Of a DNA stretch of 64,000 bases, positions 17,386 to 25,859 are shown in pieces. Source of the stretch: Spirosoma validum. Its GTDB lineage: Bacteria > Bacteroidota > Bacteroidia > Cytophagales > Spirosomataceae. The position numbers and the translations under genes are program-made. Under the pieces are notes generated by a model. It was not told the DNA's origin. It saw nothing but the letters and a program-made list of their open reading frames with translations, and did no database searches. The stretch covers positions 992,001 through 1,056,000 of the forward strand of contig NZ_JACXAA010000001.1 in the NCBI RefSeq assembly GCF_014699035.1. The letters run 5' to 3'. Each line of letters begins with the position of its first letter. The stretch's first letter is position 1.

Positions 17386-17892
17386 TTGCCAATGCTGATC
17401 AACGAAGAAGTTGCGCAGACAATTATCAACCAATTTGGCGAAGCCGTTACCGACTTCGATGATCCGTATAACCTGCTGACGTTTTCAACTACCCGCGAGC
17501 AGATTATTCCGCTAATTACATTCCTGAAATCCCATCCGACGTTACAAGTTGGTTTTCTTACGGATATTACGGCCATACATTATCCTGATTCGGTCGGCAA
17601 AGAGTTCTGTGTGGTATATCACTTACACAGTCTAACAAACAATTTCCGATTACGTATCAAAGTATACTTAACGGCCGATGATGTCCACATTCCGACAATG
17701 ACTCCTCTTTTTGCCAGCGCAAATTGGATGGAACGCGAAACATTTGATTTGTTCGGTATTATTTTCGACGGTCATCCTGATTTGCGCCGGATTCTTAACA
17801 TGGAAGAAATGGATTATTATCCGATGCGAAAAGAGTATCCACTTGAAGATGGGACTCGGGAAGATAAAATTGACGCCTTGTTTGGACGATAA
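17386..17892 (+). CDS. nuoC: NADH-quinone oxidoreductase subunit C
   Basis: A 168-aa peripheral subunit of complex I, the 30-kDa family. The signature ERETFDLFGIIFDGHPDLRR and the C-terminal MEEMDYYPMRKEYPLED are intact. It is a separate gene here, not fused to nuoD. Start ATG at 17392 (second Met) would also be possible; the ATG at 17386... reads MPMLINEEV, so the two Met lie two residues apart. Confidence 0.97.
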   Translation: MPMLINEEVAQTIINQFGEAVTDFDDPYNLLTFSTTREQIIPLITFLKSHPTLQVGFLTDITAIHYPDSVGKEFCVVYHLHSLTNNFRLRIKVYLTADDVHIPTMTPLFASANWMERETFDLFGIIFDGHPDLRRILNMEEMDYYPMRKEYPLEDGTREDKIDALFGR

Positions 17893-17896
17893 ATAA

Positions 17897-17973
17897 TTAG
17901 TGGCCAAGCGAATGAGTAAGTTAGCAGCAGCAAAGCTATCAGTTACCCATTTGCTCAGTCACTCAGCCACTAA
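17897..17973. repeat. Intergenic inverted repeat, nuoC-nuoD
   Basis: Outer arms TTAGTGGC (17897-17904) and GCCACTAA (17966-17973) are perfect. Inside, AGCGAATGAGTAA and TTACCCATTTGCT pair at 11 of 13, and TTAGC/GCTA pairs again. It fills nearly the whole spacer and resembles the nuoB-nuoC unit (shared ACTCATTCG-like word). Confidence 0.6.
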
Positions 17974-17978
17974 CTAGT

Positions 17979-19211
17979 ATGGTTTCTGAAGAACTCGACA
18001 TAACTAATAAAAATCTGCCAGCCGAACAAGGACCGGTGCAGTACGTCAACGAATTAACGACGCTTAACCTTGGCCCAACTCACCCTGCAACACACGGTAT
18101 TTTCCAGAACGTTCTGCAAATGGACGGTGAGAAGATCGTATCGGGTGAGCAAACGATCGGCTACATTCACCGGGCATTCGAAAAAATCGCCGAGCGTCGG
18201 CCGTTCTACCAGATTACAACGCTTACTGACCGGATGAACTATTGTTCGTCGCCCATTAATAATATGGGCTGGCACATGACGGTCGAGAAGTTGTTGGGTA
18301 TTGAGATTCCTAAACGAGCGCAGTACATTCGGGTTATTATGATGGAACTGGCCCGGCTGGCTGATCATCTAATCTGTAATGGTATTCTGGGTGTAGATAC
18401 AGGTGCTTTCACCGGTTTTCTGTACATATACCAGGAGCGCGAAAACATCTATGAAATCTACGAAGAAGTCTGTGGAGCCCGATTGACGACCAATATGGGA
18501 CGTATTGGCGGCATGGAACGTGATCTTTCTCCAACAGCTATTCGTAAGATCAAAGAATTGCTCGTACGCTTTCCTAAAGTACTACGTGAGTTTGAAAACC
18601 TCTTCAACCGCAACCGGATCTTCATGGATCGTGTGATCGGTGTTGGTGGTATTTCAGCTGAACGAGCGTTGAGCTACGGTTTCACGGGACCAAACCTACG
18701 AGCTGCAGGCGTCGATTACGATGTACGGGTTATGAACCCTTATTCATCGTACGAAGACTTCGAGTTCGATATTCCTGTTGGCCAAAGTGGCGATACGTAT
18801 GACCGCTTTATGGTTCGGAATGAAGAGATGTGGCAAAGTCTGCGTATCCTTCAACAAGCCATCGATAATCTACCCGAGGGACCTCACTACGCCGATGCGC
18901 CACAGTATTATTTGCCTCCGAAACAGGAGGTCTATAAGAATATGGAAGCGCTTATTTACCACTTCAAAATTGTGATGGGTGAGATCGACGCACCTGTTGG
19001 TGAAGTATATCATGCCGTGGAAGGAGGTAATGGTGAGTTAGGCTTCTATCTCATTAGCGATGGCGGTCGTGCTCCCTATCGACTCCATTTCCGACGGCCC
19101 TGTTTTATTTATTATCAGGCTTACCCAGAAATGTGCAAAGGCCTGACACTTTCTGATGCTATTGTGATTATGAGTAGCATGAACGTAATTGCTGGTGAGC
19201 TGGATGCGTAA
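17979..19211 (+). CDS. nuoD: NADH-quinone oxidoreductase subunit D
   Basis: A 410-aa peripheral subunit, the 49-kDa family, that forms the quinone pocket with NuoB. Motifs include LNLGPTHPATHG, GYIHRAFEKIAE, MNYCSSPINNMG, and the C-terminal RAPYRLHFRRPCF. Full length for the family. It is followed by nuoE after only 5 bp. Confidence 0.98.
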   Translation: MVSEELDITNKNLPAEQGPVQYVNELTTLNLGPTHPATHGIFQNVLQMDGEKIVSGEQTIGYIHRAFEKIAERRPFYQITTLTDRMNYCSSPINNMGWHMTVEKLLGIEIPKRAQYIRVIMMELARLADHLICNGILGVDTGAFTGFLYIYQERENIYEIYEEVCGARLTTNMGRIGGMERDLSPTAIRKIKELLVRFPKVLREFENLFNRNRIFMDRVIGVGGISAERALSYGFTGPNLRAAGVDYDVRVMNPYSSYEDFEFDIPVGQSGDTYDRFMVRNEEMWQSLRILQQAIDNLPEGPHYADAPQYYLPPKQEVYKNMEALIYHFKIVMGEIDAPVGEVYHAVEGGNGELGFYLISDGGRAPYRLHFRRPCFIYYQAYPEMCKGLTLSDAIVIMSSMNVIAGELDA

Positions 19212-19216
19212 AACCT

Positions 19217-19720
19217 ATGACAACTGAGACAAACAATTCCGCTGTAGAGTTTACACCTGATCGTTTAGAAAAGGCAAATGAAATTATAGCCCGCTACCCT
19301 GAAGGCAAGCAGAAATCAGCTTTATTGCCCCTACTCCATCTCTTGCAGGAGCAGGAGGGGTGGACTAGTCCTGAAGGGATGGACTACGTAGCACGTATGC
19401 TTGATATCCAACCGATTGAAGTGTACGAAGTCGCTACGTTCTACACGATGTATCATATCAATCCGGTTGGCAAACACGTTATCGAATATTGCCGCACGGG
19501 TCCTTGCTGTTTAATGGGTGGCGAAGAAGTTTATTCACACCTGAAGCAGCGATTAGGTATTGAAACAGGCCAAACGACTGTAGATGGTCAGTTTACGTTA
19601 AAAGAAGTTGAGTGCCTTGCTGCCTGTGGTATGGGGCCTGTGTTTCAGGTTCGGGAAAAGTACTATATGCACTTGACAAACGAGCGTGTAGACGAAATCA
19701 TTGACGAGTTATCGAAATAA
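19217..19720 (+). CDS. nuoE: NADH-quinone oxidoreductase subunit E
   Basis: A 167-aa thioredoxin-fold subunit that binds a 2Fe-2S cluster (N1a). The four Cys ligands are in CRTGPCCLMGG (first pair) and CLAACGMGP (second pair). The helical N-terminus with LLPLLHLLQEQEGW is typical. It lies 5 bp after nuoD and 6 bp before nuoF. Confidence 0.97.
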   Translation: MTTETNNSAVEFTPDRLEKANEIIARYPEGKQKSALLPLLHLLQEQEGWTSPEGMDYVARMLDIQPIEVYEVATFYTMYHINPVGKHVIEYCRTGPCCLMGGEEVYSHLKQRLGIETGQTTVDGQFTLKEVECLAACGMGPVFQVREKYYMHLTNERVDEIIDELSK

Positions 19721-19726
19721 CGTACA

Positions 19727-21067
19727 ATGGCTATCAAGATATTAACTGAGCATATTAACGTTCCGGGCATCGAAAGTTTCGATGTTTATCGGAAACAGGG
19801 TGGTTATACGGCTGTTGAAAAAGCCATAAAGACGATGACGCCCGATGCCATTGTTGAAGAAGTAAAAAAAGCCGGTGTTCGGGGCCGGGGCGGAGCAGGT
19901 TTCCCAATGGGGATGAAATGGAGCTTTCTAGCTAAACCCGAAGGTGTTCCCCGTTATCTGGTCTGCAATGCTGATGAATCGGAGCCTGGTACGTTCAAGG
20001 ATCACTACCTGATGAAAAACATTCCTCATCTACTGATTGAGGGAATGATTATTTCGTCTTTTGCACTGGGCGCCAACAAGTCGTTCATCTACGTACGAGG
20101 TGAACTGATGTATGTAATTCATATCCTCGAAAAAGCCATTGCCGAAGCTAAAGCAAAAGGTTTTCTTGGAAAAAATATCTTGGGCAGCGGTTATGATCTG
20201 GAATTGGTAGTTCAACCCGGTGGAGGAGCTTACATCTGTGGTGAAGAAACCGCTTTGCTTGAATCGCTGGAAGGAAAGCGAGGCAATCCACGTAATAAAC
20301 CGCCATTTCCAGCTGTAAAAGGTCTTTATCAATCCCCCACTGTTGTCAATAACGTTGAATCGATTGCCACCACGGCATGGATCGTTAATAACGGTGGTGA
20401 TGCGTATGCGGCTGTGGGTATTGGACGTAGCACCGGTACAAAACTCATTTCGGCTTCGGGTCATATTAACAAACCTGGAGTTTATGAAATTGAGCTCGGT
20501 GTTCCTGTCGAAGACTTCATTTATGCCGATGAGTGGTGCGGAGGTATCCGGACAGGTCATAAATTTAAGGCGCTTGTCGCTGGCGGTTCATCCGTCCCCA
20601 TTTTACCCGCGAATCTGGCCCTGACTCTGGCTAATGGTGAAAAGCGCTTGATGTCTTATGAATCGTTGTCGGACGGCGGGTTTGCGACGGGTACGATGCT
20701 AGGTTCGGGTGGTTTCATTGTCTTTGATGAAACGTCTTGTATAGTACGTAACACGTGGAATTTCTCGCGATTCTATCATCACGAATCCTGCGGACAATGT
20801 AGCCCCTGCCGCGAAGGAACTGGCTGGATGGAAAAGGTATTACACCGTATCGAATACGGCCATGGGCATCAGCAGGATATTGATTTATTGGTCGACGTAT
20901 CGAAAAAAATTGAAGGAAATACCATTTGCCCATTAGGCGACGCGGCCGCATGGCCTGTCGCGAGTGCTATTCGACATTTCCGCGATGAGTTCCAATGGCA
21001 CATTGACCATCCTTCCGAAGCAACTCAGCCGGGCGCTGTGTACAAGGGCGAAATGGCATTAGTATAA
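19727..21067 (+). CDS. nuoF: NADH-quinone oxidoreductase subunit F
   Basis: A 446-aa flavoprotein subunit that oxidises NADH. The NADH/FMN Gly-rich loop is GVRGRGGAGFPMGMKW (about residue 50), followed by CNADESEPGTFKD and GAYICGEETALLESLEG. The 4Fe-4S ligands are CGQCSPCREG (about 355) and the later Cys in NTICPLGD. Full length. Confidence 0.98.
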   Translation: MAIKILTEHINVPGIESFDVYRKQGGYTAVEKAIKTMTPDAIVEEVKKAGVRGRGGAGFPMGMKWSFLAKPEGVPRYLVCNADESEPGTFKDHYLMKNIPHLLIEGMIISSFALGANKSFIYVRGELMYVIHILEKAIAEAKAKGFLGKNILGSGYDLELVVQPGGGAYICGEETALLESLEGKRGNPRNKPPFPAVKGLYQSPTVVNNVESIATTAWIVNNGGDAYAAVGIGRSTGTKLISASGHINKPGVYEIELGVPVEDFIYADEWCGGIRTGHKFKALVAGGSSVPILPANLALTLANGEKRLMSYESLSDGGFATGTMLGSGGFIVFDETSCIVRNTWNFSRFYHHESCGQCSPCREGTGWMEKVLHRIEYGHGHQQDIDLLVDVSKKIEGNTICPLGDAAAWPVASAIRHFRDEFQWHIDHPSEATQPGAVYKGEMALV

Positions 21068-21073
21068 CGTAAC

Positions 21074-21124
21074 GCGGCTGGAAAGCCGTGATCCAATAAT
21101 GAAATTGCGCGGCTTTCCAGCCGC
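21074..21124. repeat. Intergenic hairpin, nuoF-nuoG
   Basis: Perfect 15-bp arms, GCGGCTGGAAAGCCG (21074-21088) and CGGCTTTCCAGCCGC (21110-21124), with a 21-nt loop. Each arm is also a small hairpin by itself (CGGCT ggaa AGCCG), a layout seen in REP elements. The arm CGCGGCTGGAAAGCC resembles the arm CGCGGCCTGAAGAGCC of the unit at 34975-35068. Confidence 0.8.
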
Positions 21125-21133
21125 ATTAATGAT

Positions 21134-22219
21134 ATGGAAGACGTAAAGCCGCAATTAGTAAAGGTCACGATTGACGGAATTGAGGTTGAAGTGGAGCCAG
21201 GTACAACTATTTTGCAAGCCGCTCGTAAGATTGGACCTGCTGTAGCACCACCGGCTATGTGTTACTACCAGCCTCTGAAAGGTAGCGGTGGTAAATGTCG
21301 TGCCTGCTTAGTCCGAGTGGCCGCTGGATCAGCTAAAGATCCTCGTCCAATGCCTAAATTGGTGGCATCGTGCCTGACGGCTGTGCAGGATGGTATGGTT
21401 GTAGAGAACGAAACCAATCCTCAAGTAATTGATGCCCGGAACGGTATCGTTGAATTCCTGTTACTGAATCACCCGCTTGACTGCCCCGTTTGTGATCAGG
21501 CTGGCGAATGTGATCTTCAGAACTTCGCCTTCGACCACGGCAAAGTGACAACTCGCTACGAAGAAGACCGGCGGACATTCGAAAAACAGGACATTGGCCC
21601 CTATATTCAGCTACACATGACTCGTTGCATTCTGTGCTACCGTTGTGTGTTTACAGCCGATCAGATCACCAATAAACGTGTTCACGGTGTATTAGGACGT
21701 GGTGATGCATCTGAAATCGGTACGTATATCGAGAAAGCAATTGATAACGATTTCTCTGGTAACGTAATTGATGTATGCCCAGTAGGAGCATTAACGGATA
21801 AAACGTATCGCTTCAAAAACCGGGTTTGGTTTACCAAGCCGGTTGATGCGCACCGCGATTGCCCAACCTGTTCAGGAAAAGTTACGCTCTGGTATCGGGG
21901 AGAAGACGTAATTCGGGTTACGGCTCGAAAGAACGAGTGGAATGAGGTTGAAGAGTTTATCTGCAACACCTGCCGCTTCGATAAAAAGAAAACTAGTGAC
22001 TGGACGATTGAAGGACCAACGAAAGTTTCTCGGAGTTCCGTGATTTCAGCCAACAAATATCGCGCGGATACGATCAAGCCAAGCTTTGGTCAACGGTTAG
22101 CGGCTGCAGAATACAAACCCATTCATGATGAGCGTGATACGTCGCAACTAGACATACAACAGTTGCCGCCGGAACGTTTTGCCAAAGTGCTGCCGTCGGC
22201 TATGGAGCCCGAGCCTTGA
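21134..22219 (+). CDS. nuoG: NADH-quinone oxidoreductase subunit G (short form)
   Basis: A 361-aa iron-sulfur subunit. The N-terminal 2Fe-2S ferredoxin domain has CYYQPLKGSGGKCRACLV, then the His/Cys cluster HPLDCPVCDQAGECDLQ and the 4Fe-4S set CILCYRCV ... VCPVGAL, and a further CPTCSG/CNTC pair. The large molybdopterin-oxidoreductase domain of the 900-aa enterobacterial form is absent. The reading frame is intact, and short NuoG is common in Bacteroidota, so this is not a truncation by mutation. Confidence 0.93.
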   Translation: MEDVKPQLVKVTIDGIEVEVEPGTTILQAARKIGPAVAPPAMCYYQPLKGSGGKCRACLVRVAAGSAKDPRPMPKLVASCLTAVQDGMVVENETNPQVIDARNGIVEFLLLNHPLDCPVCDQAGECDLQNFAFDHGKVTTRYEEDRRTFEKQDIGPYIQLHMTRCILCYRCVFTADQITNKRVHGVLGRGDASEIGTYIEKAIDNDFSGNVIDVCPVGALTDKTYRFKNRVWFTKPVDAHRDCPTCSGKVTLWYRGEDVIRVTARKNEWNEVEEFICNTCRFDKKKTSDWTIEGPTKVSRSSVISANKYRADTIKPSFGQRLAAAEYKPIHDERDTSQLDIQQLPPERFAKVLPSAMEPEP

Positions 22220-22230
22220 GAAGTTTAACG

Positions 22231-22298
22231 TGGTGTCGGATTCTTAGACCCGACCCTTTACTTATTAAATAGTGCCGGGTTTAAGAACCCGAAATCAC
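22231..22298. repeat. Intergenic inverted repeat, nuoG-nuoH
   Basis: The left arm around 22231-22258 (GGTGTCGGATTC...CCCGAC) and the right arm around 22271-22298 pair at about 22 of 28 positions. Each arm is itself self-complementary (GTCGG...CCGAC; CGGGTT taag AACCCG). The word GGTGTCGG-TTC is close to GGTGTCAGGTTC in the palindrome at 45013-45099. Confidence 0.7.
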
Positions 22299-22305
22299 AC
22301 TAAAA

Positions 22306-23472
22306 ATGGACTTAACCATATTAACCGCCAAAGGGATAATCATCCTTGTGATTTTCGCCGTAACACTTGGCATTGCGGCCTATTCAACGTACGCAGAACG
22401 GAAGGTGGCCGCTTTTCTGCAAGACCGTATCGGTCCGAACCGGGCGGGTCCCTGGGGGTTGCTTCAACCGATTGCGGATGCTGGCAAAATGTTCTTCAAA
22501 GAGGACTTTATTCCGTCACAGGCTAGCAAATGGCTCTTTATTCTCGGTCCTTGCTTAGCCATGCTAACTGCTCTGATGTCGAGTGCTGTCATTCCATTTA
22601 GCGATACGATACGGTTTGCCTGGAATAAAGTTAATTACGAGGTTCCTATTCAGGCCATCGAAATTAACATTGGTGTTCTGTACATCTTTGGCGTAGTGTC
22701 GCTGGGCGTTTATGGCATCATGGTTGGTGGCTGGGCTTCGAATAACAAATTTTCTTTGCTGGGAGCTATTCGGGCTGCATCGCAGAATATCAGTTATGAA
22801 ATTGCACTAGGCCTGTCATTGATTGCCATTCTGATGATGACAGGTTCTCTTTCGTTACGTGCTATCATCAATGAGCAGGCTACTTTTTTCGAATGGAACG
22901 TTTTCACGCAACCACTAGGTTTCGTCATTTTTCTGACCTGCGCTTTTGCCGAGTGTAACCGTACACCATTCGACTTACCTGAGTGTGAAACGGAACTGGT
23001 TGGTGGGTATCACACCGAATATAGCTCGATGAAATTGGGCTTTTATTTATTCGCTGAATACATCAACATGTTTGTTTCGTCGGCATTTATCTCAGCGCTG
23101 TACTTTGGTGGTTTTCACTATCCATTCATGAGTGTAGTTAATGGAGCGCTGGAAAATTCCTTAGGAGCTGTGACGGGTCACAACATAGGGACAATCATTA
23201 GTCTGGTCGTTTTCTTCGGTAAGATTTTCTTCTTCATTTTCTTTTTCATGTGGGTTCGGTGGACGCTGCCTCGCTTCCGTTATGACCAACTGATGAATTT
23301 GGGTTGGAAAACATTTATTCCGCTGGCTATACTTAACGTAGTGATAACAGGAGCTGGCTTGTTGTATAATTTCAAATACTCAAGCTGGTTGATCGCTATC
23401 GTTATGATTGTATTAGCCGTAATGTCAACAAGCCGTGCTCCTAAGCGGGAGGTTATTCCGCAACAGTCATAA
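22306..23472 (+). CDS. nuoH: NADH-quinone oxidoreductase subunit H
   Basis: A 388-aa membrane subunit with about eight helices that links the peripheral arm to the proton pumps. Visible signatures are YAERKVAAFLQDRIGPNRAG near the N-terminus and AECNRTPFDLPECETELVGG in the quinone-channel loop, plus RWTLPRFRYDQLM. Full length. Confidence 0.98.
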   Translation: MDLTILTAKGIIILVIFAVTLGIAAYSTYAERKVAAFLQDRIGPNRAGPWGLLQPIADAGKMFFKEDFIPSQASKWLFILGPCLAMLTALMSSAVIPFSDTIRFAWNKVNYEVPIQAIEINIGVLYIFGVVSLGVYGIMVGGWASNNKFSLLGAIRAASQNISYEIALGLSLIAILMMTGSLSLRAIINEQATFFEWNVFTQPLGFVIFLTCAFAECNRTPFDLPECETELVGGYHTEYSSMKLGFYLFAEYINMFVSSAFISALYFGGFHYPFMSVVNGALENSLGAVTGHNIGTIISLVVFFGKIFFFIFFFMWVRWTLPRFRYDQLMNLGWKTFIPLAILNVVITGAGLLYNFKYSSWLIAIVMIVLAVMSTSRAPKREVIPQQS

Positions 23473-23486
23473 ATCGTGTTTGAAGG

Positions 23487-23522
23487 TTAAGAGTTAAATG
23501 AATAATAGATTTTAGCTCTTAA
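23487..23522. repeat. Intergenic inverted repeat, nuoH-nuoI
   Basis: TTAAGAGTTAAA (from 23487) pairs with TTTTAGCTCTTAA (23510-23522) at about 11 positions; outer TTTG/CAAA words extend it. No T-run. Confidence 0.5.
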
Positions 23523-23545
23523 ACGACAAATTCCAAACGAATCCT

Positions 23546-24112
23546 ATGCAATTAACGAACCGCTCCAAACAAGTCAGCAATAAGGAAATGACGCTGGCGG
23601 AGAAGATGTATTTACCCGCCGTTATTAGTGGGCTAGCGATTACAATTAGCCACTTCTTTCGGAAGAAGCCGACGATACAATATCCAGAAGTAAAACGCTA
23701 TCTGGGACCAATTTATCGCGGCCATCATATTCTGAAGCGCGATGAACAAGGTCGTGAGCGTTGTACTGCCTGTGGGTTGTGCGCTGTGGCCTGCCCAGCG
23801 GAAGCTATTTCGATGGTAGCTGCTGAGCGTAAGAAAGGGGAAGAAAACCTGTATCGCGAAGAGAAGTACGCGGCTGTGTATGAGATTAACATGCTACGTT
23901 GCATTTTCTGCGGACTGTGTGAGGAAGCTTGTCCCAAGCAGGCCGTTTACCTGCGTCATGATCGTATGGTCCCTGTTTTTCTGGAACGCGACGAAGTAAT
24001 CTACGGAAAAGATCGGCTTGTTGAACAAATGGATGATCGGTACATTCGCTCCAATAATTCTGAAGTCAAAACAACGCCCACAGAACCTAGTTTGACTCGG
24101 GCCGCTACGTAG
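23546..24112 (+). CDS. nuoI: NADH-quinone oxidoreductase subunit I
   Basis: A 188-aa subunit carrying two 4Fe-4S clusters (N6a and N6b) that pass electrons to NuoB. The two ferredoxin motifs are CTACGLCAVACP and CIFCGLCEEACP, each with the fourth Cys in CP. An amphipathic N-terminal helix precedes them (ISHFFRKKPTIQYPEVKRY). Confidence 0.97.
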   Translation: MQLTNRSKQVSNKEMTLAEKMYLPAVISGLAITISHFFRKKPTIQYPEVKRYLGPIYRGHHILKRDEQGRERCTACGLCAVACPAEAISMVAAERKKGEENLYREEKYAAVYEINMLRCIFCGLCEEACPKQAVYLRHDRMVPVFLERDEVIYGKDRLVEQMDDRYIRSNNSEVKTTPTEPSLTRAAT

Positions 24113-24134
24113 TAAAATGTCATTCGGAACCTTG

Positions 24135-24169
24135 GGTTGTCATTTATGGACTTTCTGTAAATGACAACC
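24135..24169. repeat. Intergenic hairpin, nuoI-nuoJ
   Basis: Perfect 12-bp arms, GGTTGTCATTTA (24135-24146) and TAAATGACAACC (24158-24169), with an 11-nt loop. Further ATGACxA words surround it. Confidence 0.75.
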
Positions 24170-24205
24170 TAATAGCAACAATGACTAGTTAATGACCATT
24201 AAACT

Positions 24206-24760
24206 ATGAGTGAGACACTTACTTTCCTTAAAAGCCTGACCCCTACCGGATATTTGTTTCTGGCATTGACGGTCATTACGTTATTTAGTGCTATTGGTGT
24301 TGTAACAGCGAGAAACCCGATTTACAGCGTCTTAGCCCTGATTGCTACATTCTTTTGTCTGTCTGGCCACTATATTCTGCTAAATGCTCAGTTCTTGGCG
24401 GCTGTTAATATTATTGTCTACGCTGGGGCTATTATGGTTTTGTTCCTATTCACGATCATGTTCCTGAATCTTCGGAAAGAGGACGAAGAATCGAAGACTA
24501 ATCTGACCAAAATGGCATCGGTCGTCGTGGGCGGGATATTGATGGTTATGCTTATCACGATTTTTCGGGCTAAAAGCGCACAGGTGCCGACAGTAAGTAG
24601 CCAAACATTTGATGCCAAAACGGGCTTAGTCGAAAACTTAGGGCAGTTGCTTTATAACGATTACATCCTGCCTTTCGAATTGGCATCGGTATTATTTCTG
24701 GTGGCGATGGTGGGTGCCGTTATGCTTGGCAAGCGCGAGGCTGGTGACCGCCATTTCTAA
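24206..24760 (+). CDS. nuoJ: NADH-quinone oxidoreductase subunit J
   Basis: A 184-aa membrane subunit with five predicted helices. The third-helix signature NIIVYAGAIMVLFLFTIMFLN is intact. It ends the operon here: a strong terminator follows 33 bp after the stop and the next gene is an unrelated esterase. nuoK, L, M and N, usually next, are not present. Confidence 0.95.
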   Translation: MSETLTFLKSLTPTGYLFLALTVITLFSAIGVVTARNPIYSVLALIATFFCLSGHYILLNAQFLAAVNIIVYAGAIMVLFLFTIMFLNLRKEDEESKTNLTKMASVVVGGILMVMLITIFRAKSAQVPTVSSQTFDAKTGLVENLGQLLYNDYILPFELASVLFLVAMVGAVMLGKREAGDRHF

Positions 24761-24793
24761 TCTGAATTTATGAGATTTTCCTGATTATTTTTG

Positions 24794-24820
24794 AAGCCGC
24801 TCAATGAGCGGCTTTTTTTC
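24794..24820 (+). terminator. Rho-independent terminator of the nuo operon
   Basis: Stem AAGCCGCTC (24794-24802) / GAGCGGCTT (24806-24814), loop AAT, followed by a run of T to 24819. Confidence 0.92.
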
Positions 24821-24854
24821 AATAAAATTTCACGACTCTTAACCAACCCTTCCC

Positions 24855-25733
24855 ATGCGTTGTACAACACAACTTGTGCTCTGTTTATGTCTACTTAGTG
24901 CGAAGCTGGCTTCAGCGCAAAATCAGTTATTGACCGATTCCGTTTTAGTCGAAGGCCATTATCGAATCTTTCATTTTGTCAAATCGCCCAAGCCCAACGC
25001 TACGTTGATATTTGTTCTGCACGGGTCAGGGGGAGATGGTATAGGCGTTCGGAAAGGCGCTAGCAAACTGGAGGAAAAAATAGACTCAGAAAACCTGCTG
25101 CTGGTTTATCCAGATGGATACAAGCGATACTGGAACGAATGCCGGAAAACAGCCAATTCACCCGCGAATCTGGAGAACGTTAATGAGAACGCCTTTTTCG
25201 AAGACATGATCAACTATTTCGACAGGAAATACCTGATCAACACAAACCAGGTTTTTGCGGTCGGTACGTCGGGAGGAGGTCACATGGCTTACAAGCTAGC
25301 ATTAACAATGCCCGAAAAGCTACGAGCTATTACAGCGCTCATTGCCAGTTTGCCGGATACGAATAATATGGACTGTGCCGAGAAGCAAGTTGCAGTCCCT
25401 GTACTTATTGTCAATGGAACCGATGATACAACAAATCCATATGAAGGTGGCGAAGTCAAAACAGGGAACATCAGTATGGGTCTGGTACGTTCGACGGAAC
25501 GTACGTTCCGGTACTGGGCTGAGTTAGCAGGTTACAAAGGCCAGCCTGCAAAAGAAGCTTTACCCGATACTGACCCTAGTGATAAAAAAACAATTGAGCG
25601 CTACACCTACAAAGAGAAAGGGAAACCCGAGGTTACGTTATTGAAAGTTATCGGCGGCCATCACGATTATCCAAATGACATCAATGTCTATCTCGAAGCG
25701 CTGAATTTTTTCAAGCGTCAGCTAAATCCCTAA
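24855..25733 (+). CDS. Secreted PHB-depolymerase/feruloyl-esterase-like alpha/beta hydrolase
   Basis: A 292-aa protein with a signal peptide (LVLCLCLLSAKLASAQ, cleavage near residue 22). The alpha/beta-hydrolase fold is shown by the oxyanion motif VLHGSGGDG, the nucleophile elbow GTSGGGHMAY (Ser near residue 137), Asp in VNGTDDTTNP and His in VIGGHHDYP. This is the LpqC/poly(3-hydroxybutyrate) depolymerase-like group; actual substrates vary (esters of polysaccharides or phenolics). Alone between two terminators or promoters; not part of the nuo operon. Confidence 0.85.
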   Translation: MRCTTQLVLCLCLLSAKLASAQNQLLTDSVLVEGHYRIFHFVKSPKPNATLIFVLHGSGGDGIGVRKGASKLEEKIDSENLLLVYPDGYKRYWNECRKTANSPANLENVNENAFFEDMINYFDRKYLINTNQVFAVGTSGGGHMAYKLALTMPEKLRAITALIASLPDTNNMDCAEKQVAVPVLIVNGTDDTTNPYEGGEVKTGNISMGLVRSTERTFRYWAELAGYKGQPAKEALPDTDPSDKKTIERYTYKEKGKPEVTLLKVIGGHHDYPNDINVYLEALNFFKRQLNP

Positions 25734-25760
25734 AGCGATATTGTCGTTTCCAGGAAAAAT

Positions 25761-25776
25761 AGTATGCTTGCATAAT
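25761..25776. promoter_or_regulatory. Palindromic operator before the thiolase gene
   Basis: AGTATGCTTGCATAAT differs by one base from the perfect palindrome AGTATGCTTGCATACT found at 27145-27160. It lies 84 bp before the thiolase start. The size and symmetry suit a TetR- or MarR-type repressor of fatty-acid use (inference). Confidence 0.7.
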
Positions 25777-25859
25777 AATTCTGAACATTGTAATTATTCG
25801 TATCGAAAACGAGTTATTACGGTAAGTTTTTTGCTAAATCAGTAATTAACATAGCCATT

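Noticed and set aside
20030..20560. Long minus-strand open frame within nuoF
   Set aside because: It is antisense to a highly conserved gene, has no start context or family features, and mirrors codon bias of nuoF.
16694..24169. The nuo spacer hairpins as ordinary terminators
   Set aside because: They lack T-runs, lie between genes that must be co-expressed, and differ from the clear terminator after nuoJ.
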